From an uncultured Chryseobacterium sp. (GTDB lineage: Bacteria; Bacteroidota; Bacteroidia; Flavobacteriales; Weeksellaceae), in NCBI GenBank assembly GCA_913777465.1, contig CAJYRQ010000051.1:1-64000 (forward strand): DNA of 64,000 nucleotides, in the 5' to 3' direction. The notes beneath the pieces were generated by a model. It was not told the DNA's origin, made no database searches, and saw only the letters and a list, made by a program, of their open reading frames with translations. The first letter of the stretch is position 1, and the number at the start of each line of letters is the position of its first letter. The translations under genes and the position numbers were made by a program. Shown in pieces: positions 58,807 through 64,000 of the stretch.

Positions 58807-59946
58807 ATGGGGAATATCTACGGATTCAGTCATTATACTTTTTTTACCGAAATGTCTGAGCTTGCAGCAAGCAGCAACAGCTTCGACCTGTCTCTGGGAT
58901 TACCGGATTTTGACATCGATAACCGCCTGCGGGAATACCTGAAAGAAGCGGCAGACCTCAACAATCATAATTATGAACTGCTGGCCGGAAATCCGCTGCT
59001 GGTTCAGAATGTGATCGCGTTTAATACCAACAGGAAACACAGCGTCAGCCTGCATGAAAATGAGGTAACGATTGTTCCCTGTGCTACTTTTGCTTTGTAT
59101 ACTTCGCTCCGCTGTATTTTGCATCAGGGCGATGAAGTTATTGTCATCCAGCCGTCCTATTACACCTACGGCCCTTCAGTCTTTCTGAACGGTGGCATTC
59201 CCGTATATTACGATCTCAACCATGATTTCTCGATCAACTGGGAAAAGCTGCAGGACTGCATTTCCGAAAAGACAAAAGCAATCATCGTCAATTCTCCCCA
59301 GAATCCTACCGGGAAAATGTGGTCCCGTGACGATTGGAACCAGCTGTATACTTTAATTGAAGACCGGGAAATTTATCTTATTTCAGAAGAAATCTATGAT
59401 ACCTATTGTTTCGACGGCGCAGAACATTACAGTTCTTTTCTTCATCCGGAATTGCGGAAAAGGACATTCGGTATTTTTTCTTTTGGGAAAATGTTTCATT
59501 CCACAGGCTGGAAGGTCGGCTATCTCCTGGCTCCGGAGGACCTGACGGCGAAATTCCGGTGCCATCAGCAATATATTTCCTACGGCGCCAATGCACCCTG
59601 CCAATATGCCATTGCAAAGTATCTGGAAGTTTTTGATTCTTCCGAGAATCAAATAATGATGCAGGGAAAACGTGACCTTTTTTATGAATTAATCAATAAT
59701 ACCCCACTGAAAGTCGAACAGAAAGCAGAAGGAGCAGTTTTTCAGATTGTTAATTTCAGATCGGTTTCCCAAACCATGACCGATGTGGAATTCTCCAGAT
59801 GGCTGACGGTGGAAAAGAGAGTTTCCTGTCTGCCGCTGTCTGCTTTTTACAATTCAAGACGGGATTCCGATTACATCCGGTTCAGCTTTGCAAAGAACGA
59901 TGAACTGATTACTGATGCGCTGGAACATTTGAGAAAGGTACTTTGA
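58807..59946 (+). CDS. Class I/II aminotransferase, methionine aminotransferase-like
   Basis: A 379-residue fold-type I PLP enzyme. The Schiff-base lysine is K228 in IFSFGKMFHSTGWKVGYL, the phosphate and pyridine contacts are in VNSPQNPTGKMW near 161-172 and LISEEIYDTY near 191-200, and the substrate carboxylate Arg is in DYIRFSFAK near 355. The sequence resembles YbdL/KAT-type methionine aminotransferases, which salvage 2-oxo-4-methylthiobutanoate. Kynurenine or aromatic substrates are also possible. It is a single-gene unit divergent from the M28 peptidase gene. Confidence 0.88.
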   Translation: MGNIYGFSHYTFFTEMSELAASSNSFDLSLGLPDFDIDNRLREYLKEAADLNNHNYELLAGNPLLVQNVIAFNTNRKHSVSLHENEVTIVPCATFALYTSLRCILHQGDEVIVIQPSYYTYGPSVFLNGGIPVYYDLNHDFSINWEKLQDCISEKTKAIIVNSPQNPTGKMWSRDDWNQLYTLIEDREIYLISEEIYDTYCFDGAEHYSSFLHPELRKRTFGIFSFGKMFHSTGWKVGYLLAPEDLTAKFRCHQQYISYGANAPCQYAIAKYLEVFDSSENQIMMQGKRDLFYELINNTPLKVEQKAEGAVFQIVNFRSVSQTMTDVEFSRWLTVEKRVSCLPLSAFYNSRRDSDYIRFSFAKNDELITDALEHLRKVL

Positions 59947-60046
59947 TTTGTTTATAAGATTGGGTGATGAAGCTTAAACTTTCTATCATCAAAATTATGA
60001 TTAAAGGTATTAATTAATGTGAATTCGAGGTATAAACCGTAAATAA

Positions 60047-60360
60047 GAGCTGGAAGAGGGATGCCGGAAGTTTCTTTTGTCAGACACAAGGATCAAAGAT
60101 CCTGATGATCAAACTGAATAGGTTATCGCTTTATCAGAGGCGTTCGTATTCAATACTGATTAACCGGCCTCAGTTTTTCAATCAGGGATGGATTTTATTA
60201 AAGTCCTGATAGGACGGCTTAGTACAGGATAGGAAAAATCCCGTCATAAGAGTGAACCGTCCATTCCTTCCGCTAAAAGAAATTCTATTTAAAATCCCGA
60301 CTGAATCAGTCTCATTTTTATTTTTAAATTAATTAAACACCTGAAAATCATTTTAATATG
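60047..60360 (-). repeat. Dispersed intergenic repeat, family 1, copy C
   Basis: On the minus strand it follows copy B block by block: a TTTAAAAATAAAAATGAGACTG head (near 60315-60336), CTGATTCAGTCGGGATTT, the central module with CTATCCTGTACTAAGCC (near 60216-60232), CATCCCTGATTGAAAAA, and the tail AAACTTCCGGCATCCCTCTT near 60056-60075. No gene lies in 59947-60486. Confidence 0.7.
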
Positions 60361-60485
60361 ACCGAATTTACATTGATTAAAAAAAATAAAAAAATTCCTC
60401 TAAAAATCTTTGATTTTTATTCTTTTCAGAACTCAGCAGTCTACGCAAATTAAAAAAATGCTTTTGTGACTTTGGTGGTAAAATT

Positions 60486-60513
60486 AAAAGCACTGCTTTT
60501 TGGCAGTGCTTTC
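60486..60513 (-). terminator. Terminator of the pyrophosphatase-OmpA gene
   Basis: AAAGCACTGC (60487-60496) pairs perfectly with GCAGTGCTTT (60503-60512), with a six-base loop. It lies 21 bases after the stop codon. Confidence 0.85.
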
Positions 60514-60533
60514 AATACATATATTTTTCAGGA

Positions 60534-63269
60534 TCAAAGGGAAAGAACCCTTACATCAATCCTTCTGTTTTTTGCCATACATTCTTCGGTATCATTGGCT
60601 TCACAAACCGGATGCTGGGAACCGTAGCCTTCCGCTTCTATCCTGTCTCCGCCGACACCAAGCTCAAGCAATTTAAGCTTTGCCGTCTGTGCCCTCAGGT
60701 TGGAAAGCTTCTGATTGCTTTCTTCATTACCACTGTAATCCGTATAGCCGCCTAATTTAATTTTCATCGTAGGATAGGCATTTAAAAGTTCCACCAGATT
60801 CAGCAGCTGTGCTTCGGCACCCGGTCTCAGATCAGCCGATCCGGTTTCAAAATAAAGGTTTTCAATGGTGTACCACTTGTTCGGATTCAGGACTGCCTGA
60901 TCTTTATTTTTAACGGCGTTGTACAGCTGATAAATCTGGCTGCCTTCACCGATTTTTATTCTTTTACCGTTTTTCAGTTCTACTTCTTTTATCGCTCCGG
61001 TATCATAGAAGAAATCCCCGTTTTCATTAAGGTAGCCTTTTACTTCCGGTACTGCCACAACACCGGCTGCAGGATTGGCTGCGGGATTAACGGTTGTTGT
61101 ACTAGTAGTTCCCGTTAATGCTTCCAGTTTTGCCTTACGGTTGGCTTCGATTTTATCTTTGTGCATCACCGCTAAAGTTGGTGCGATCACAAGGGATACG
61201 ATTGACATCAATTTGATCAGGATATTCATTGAAGGTCCTGAGGTGTCTTTAAAGGGATCACCTACCGTATCACCGGTTACGGAAGCTTTATGGGGTTCGG
61301 AACCTTTGTAATAAGTCTGCCCGTTGATACTCGCTCCTTTTTCAAAAGATTTCTTTGCATTGTCCCAGGCGCCTCCGGCATTGTTCTGAAACATTCCCAT
61401 CAGCACCCCGCTTACGGTGGCTCCTGCCAAAAATCCACCCAATACTTCAGGGCCGAAAATAAATCCGATCAGCAGCGGGGAAATGATGGCAATGGCTCCC
61501 GGCAGCATCATTTTCCTGATGGACGCATCGGTAGAAATGGCAACACATTTTTCGTACTCCGGCTGTGCCTTGCCTTCCAGGATGCCCGGGATTTCCCGGA
61601 ACTGTCTTCTTACTTCCTCCACCATTGCCATTGCCGCCTGCCCTACTGCGGTAATTGCCAAAGACGAAAAGATGAAAGGGATCATTCCGCCGATAAACAA
61701 TCCGGCCAGCACATCAGCACGGTAGATATCGATCCCGTCGATGCCTGCAATACCTACAAATGCTGCAAATAAAGCCAGAGCCGTCAAAGCTGCAGACGCA
61801 ATGGCAAACCCTTTTCCTGTAGCCGCCGTTGTATTTCCTACGGCATCCAGGATATCCGTTTTTTCACGCACTTCTTTCGGCAGCTCACTCATTTCGGCAA
61901 TTCCGCCTGCATTGTCGGCAATGGGTCCGAAGGCATCGATAGCAAGCTGCATGGCCGTTGTAGCCATCATTCCCGCCGCGGCAATCGCAACCCCGTACAA
62001 TCCGGCACATAAATAAGAACCGTAGATACCGCCTGCCAGTACAATAATCGGCAATAAAGTAGATTCCATTCCTACGGAAAGCCCGCCGATGATGTTGGTG
62101 GCATGTCCGGTAGAAGATTGTCTTACAATGCTTGAAACCGGCCTTTTTCCCATAGCCGTATAATATTCGGTGATAATGCTCATTAAAGTTCCGACAACCA
62201 GCCCGACCATAATTGCCCCGAAAACACCCATTTTGGTAAACTCATGTCCTCTCAGTACCATTTTATCCGGCAGAATATAGGTTACCAGAAAATACGAAGC
62301 GATGGCTGTAATGACGATGCTTCCCCAGTTTCCCAGATTCAGTGCATTCTGTACGCTTGAAGGAGATGCATCTTCGTTATCGTTGATTCTTACAAACAGG
62401 GTCCCGACCATCGAGAAAATAATTCCTGTTCCGGCAATCAGCATCGGCAATAGGATCGGTGCAAAACCACCAAAGGAATCCACTGAAACCGTTTCCCTTC
62501 CCAGGACCATCGTGGCAAGTACCGTGGCAACATACGAACCGAACAAATCGGCACCCATCCCGGCCACGTCGCCCACATTATCACCTACATTATCTGCAAT
62601 GGTAGCCGGATTTCTCGGATCATCCTCCGGGATTCCCGCTTCCACTTTTCCTACCAGGTCGGCTCCTACATCGGCAGCCTTCGTATAAATCCCGCCGCCT
62701 ACTCTTGCAAAAAGAGCAATGGATTCAGCTCCCAGAGAGAATCCCGTAAGAATCTCGATGGTCCTTTCCATTTCGTGGGAATCAACGGGAGAATCCGGGG
62801 CAAAAATCTGCCTGATGATTAAAAATAAGGCGCCCAATCCTAAGACCGCTAATCCGGCAACGCCCATTCCCATTACCGAACCTCCGGTAAAGGAAACCTT
62901 CAGCGCACTGGAAAGTGACGTTTTTGCAGCCTGGGCCGTCCGTACATTGGCTTTGGTTGCGATTTTCATTCCGATAAAACCGGCTGCTGCAGAGAACACC
63001 GCTCCGAAGATAAAGGCGATCCCGATGGTCCAGTGTGAATTGGCATTGCTCATGCCCATGATTGCCAGAAGAATGGCTACAATAACCACAAAATAAGCCA
63101 AGACTCTGTATTCGGCTTTCAGAAAAGCCATGGCACCGTCAGCAATATGCCCGCTGATCAGTTTCATTTTTTCATCTCCTGCATCCTGCTTATTAACCCA
63201 ATTACTTTGGAGAAAGGTATACACCAAAGCAGCAATCCCAAAAATGGGGATTAATACAAATAGATCCAT
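60534..63269 (-). CDS. hppA: Membrane ion-pumping pyrophosphatase fused to OmpA domain
   Basis: A 911-residue inner-membrane pump that couples pyrophosphate hydrolysis to H+ or Na+ export. Residues 1-705 are a complete 16-helix pyrophosphatase: the substrate motif [11 protein letters not shown] (200-210), then [29 protein letters not shown] (478-487; Ala482 marks the K+-dependent class), and [15 protein letters not shown] (666-680). Glu182 (GFSLGAES, helix 5) is present while the usual gate Glu of helix 6 is Gly244 (ADLFGSY). After a linker with Ala/Thr/Pro-rich (706-740) and strand-forming (745-785) parts, residues 800-911 form an OmpA/peptidoglycan-binding domain ([47 protein letters not shown]). 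The C-terminus of these pumps faces the periplasm, so the domain could bind peptidoglycan. Confidence 0.93.
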   Translation of the reverse strand: MDLFVLIPIFGIAALVYTFLQSNWVNKQDAGDEKMKLISGHIADGAMAFLKAEYRVLAYFVVIVAILLAIMGMSNANSHWTIGIAFIFGAVFSAAAGFIGMKIATKANVRTAQAAKTSLSSALKVSFTGGSVMGMGVAGLAVLGLGALFLIIRQIFAPDSPVDSHEMERTIEILTGFSLGAESIALFARVGGGIYTKAADVGADLVGKVEAGIPEDDPRNPATIADNVGDNVGDVAGMGADLFGSYVATVLATMVLGRETVSVDSFGGFAPILLPMLIAGTGIIFSMVGTLFVRINDNEDASPSSVQNALNLGNWGSIVITAIASYFLVTYILPDKMVLRGHEFTKMGVFGAIMVGLVVGTLMSIITEYYTAMGKRPVSSIVRQSSTGHATNIIGGLSVGMESTLLPIIVLAGGIYGSYLCAGLYGVAIAAAGMMATTAMQLAIDAFGPIADNAGGIAEMSELPKEVREKTDILDAVGNTTAATGKGFAIASAALTALALFAAFVGIAGIDGIDIYRADVLAGLFIGGMIPFIFSSLAITAVGQAAMAMVEEVRRQFREIPGILEGKAQPEYEKCVAISTDASIRKMMLPGAIAIISPLLIGFIFGPEVLGGFLAGATVSGVLMGMFQNNAGGAWDNAKKSFEKGASINGQTYYKGSEPHKASVTGDTVGDPFKDTSGPSMNILIKLMSIVSLVIAPTLAVMHKDKIEANRKAKLEALTGTTSTTTVNPAANPAAGVVAVPEVKGYLNENGDFFYDTGAIKEVELKNGKRIKIGEGSQIYQLYNAVKNKDQAVLNPNKWYTIENLYFETGSADLRPGAEAQLLNLVELLNAYPTMKIKLGGYTDYSGNEESNQKLSNLRAQTAKLKLLELGVGGDRIEAEGYGSQHPVCEANDTEECMAKNRRIDVRVLSL

Positions 63270-63398
63270 AGTTTAATATTTTTTTGGTAAAAGGTTACTA
63301 AATATACTCATTTTATGATTATCATTCCATTAAAATATCATACCGGTTTTCAGGAATTATTTAATTCACGTTATATTTTCTTTAGTCCGAATTATTAT

Positions 63399-63406
63399 TA
63401 ATTTTG
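63399..63406 (+). promoter_or_regulatory. -7 box four bases before the SUI1/YciH start codon
   Basis: TAATTTTG is followed by CCGG and then ATG (63411). The predicted transcript begins at or beside the start codon. The arrangement is the same as upstream of the lptF/G-like gene (19319-19330). Confidence 0.5.
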
Positions 63407-63410
63407 CCGG

Positions 63411-63734
63411 ATGGATTTAAGAGACCAACTGAAAAACCTTTTTCCTGATCATGAAGAGCAGGATTTTAAAATGCCTGAAGAAGAATTTAAGCAGAAAGAG
63501 CCACTGGTGTGCAAGTTTGAAAAGAAAGGCCGGAACGGAAAACCGGTAACCATTGTTGAAGGATGGGAAGGAAGCGAAGAAGAGCTTAAAAAAATATCAA
63601 AGAAGATAAAAATTACTTTGGGAATCGGCGGATCCGAAAAAGACGGAACGATTATCATTCAGGGAGACAACCGGGATAAGATTATGGAGATCCTGAAAGA
63701 CATGGGATATAAGACCAAGAGGGTCGGCGGATGA
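63411..63734 (+). CDS. SUI1/YciH-type translation factor homologue
   Basis: A 107-residue cytoplasmic protein of the eIF1/SUI1 family (bacterial YciH). The fold follows KFEKKGRNGKPVTIVEGWEGSEEELKKISKKIKITLGIGGSEKDGTIIIQGDNRDKIMEILKDMGYKTKRVGG, quoted here by its landmarks: Lys-Gly-Arg-x-Gly-Lys near residue 39, an internal Gly-Ile-Gly-Gly-Ser turn near 72, Ile-Ile-Gln-Gly-Asp near 82 and C-terminal Lys-Arg-Val-Gly-Gly. YciH modulates initiation fidelity in E. coli and is dispensable. The short spacing of its -7 box suggests a leaderless mRNA. Confidence 0.88.
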   Translation: MDLRDQLKNLFPDHEEQDFKMPEEEFKQKEPLVCKFEKKGRNGKPVTIVEGWEGSEEELKKISKKIKITLGIGGSEKDGTIIIQGDNRDKIMEILKDMGYKTKRVGG

Positions 63735-63741
63735 TAGGGTA

Positions 63742-63997
63742 AATTCTGCTTTGCAGGTCAATTTTGCTTTGCAAGTGAATGGTGAATTTTAAGGCTGATC
63801 AAAAGTAATTCTGCCCATAATCACAATTCCATTCCTTTGGAGGAGTGGCGAAAATTCAGAAAGAATTTATGATGGGTGGTTTTCTTAGGTTGAAGAGTAA
63901 ACAATCAATTGGAAAATTGACCATTGCCCCGCAGGAATTGACTCTTGACATAAGGTGAAAGGTGAATTCTGCTTTGCAGGTCAATTTTGCTTTGCAA
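63742..63997 (+). repeat. 33-base direct repeat pair with hairpin-rich spacer
   Basis: Identical 33-base copies lie at 63742-63774 and 63965-63997. Each contains two CTTTGCA words (AATTCTGCTTTGCAGG and TCAATTTTGCTTTGCAA). Between them the arms CCATTCCT (63829-63836) and AGGAGTGG (63841-63848) form a hairpin, followed by AATTCAGAAAGAATT. No gene is seen. The repeat may continue beyond the window. Confidence 0.75.
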
Positions 63998-64000
63998 CTG

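Noticed and set aside
61741..62688. Long plus-strand frames opposite the pyrophosphatase gene
   Set aside because: The Ala/Pro/Ile-rich translations mirror the Gly/Ala-rich membrane helices of the real gene. No promoter or domain supports them.

Overview
The window looks like chromosome of a flavobacterium, most likely Chryseobacterium or a close relative in the Weeksellaceae. The evidence is a set of Bacteroidota-specific families: the type IX secretion protein PorQ, a GLPGLI protein, a TamL-type Omp85 lipoprotein, Holin-X/YtxH envelope proteins and a DUF2490 protein. Promoters fit the Bacteroidota consensus TTG-N18-20-TAnnTTTG, and Shine-Dalgarno sites are largely absent. No plasmid, prophage or CRISPR array is visible. 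The content is mostly housekeeping and metabolism with a few accessory genes.

Layout. 1-350: imperfect tandem repeats and tRNA-Ala(GGC). 688-6967 (minus): a GbsR-regulated RND drug-efflux operon. 7086-11013 (minus): GNAT acetyltransferase, DUF2007 protein, and the lysine catabolic pair lysine 6-aminotransferase and aminoadipate-semialdehyde dehydrogenase. 11151-12058: a small membrane protein and a tail-to-tail toxin-antitoxin pair. 12373-15618: a fused ResB-CcsA cytochrome c synthase. 15967-20791 (plus): ftsK, lolA-like, lptF/G-like. 21214-22729: two exported proteins bracketed by inverted intergenic repeats. 22984-24346: frr and pyrH. 24971-28159: porQ, cmk, YtxH, Holin-X and a coiled-coil protein. 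28232-31543: SpoU methyltransferase and tamL. 32170-36877: SanA-like protein, PaaE-like reductase, TlpA-like lipoprotein and a FecCD/FecE-type transporter with no binding protein. 37039-43976: a MarR-controlled fatty acid beta-oxidation cluster interrupted by a decayed PutAbiC-type phage-defence gene. 44552-48139: a small exported protein, HD hydrolase, DUF2490 protein and TonB-dependent receptor. 48263-49962: a 16-residue peptide gene, a small unknown gene and an IS1595-type transposase. 50333-53331: uvrA and tRNA-Arg(CCT). 53643-63734: GLPGLI protein, divergent DsbA-like/HxlR pair, divergent endonuclease V, VOC protein, M28 peptidase, aminotransferase, a membrane pyrophosphatase fused to OmpA, and a SUI1/YciH factor.

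How genes work together. The efflux operon encodes regulator, adaptor, pump and outer-membrane channel in transcription order behind a palindromic operator. The beta-oxidation cluster (FadB-like, thiolase, acyl-CoA dehydrogenase) follows a MarR regulator with two matching palindromes in its promoter. FtsK, LolA, LptF/G, TamL and PorQ serve envelope biogenesis, division or secretion.

Most interesting points: the pyrophosphatase-OmpA fusion with its gate glutamate apparently moved between helices; the antisense-overlapping toxin-antitoxin pair; the PutAbiC pseudogene starting on the fadB stop codon; a compact 16-residue gene; a short endonuclease V relative lacking the wedge motif; two genes with a promoter -7 box exactly four bases before the start codon; and several dispersed intergenic repeat families. 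Gene symbols and functions come from motif recognition by eye. No database search was possible.
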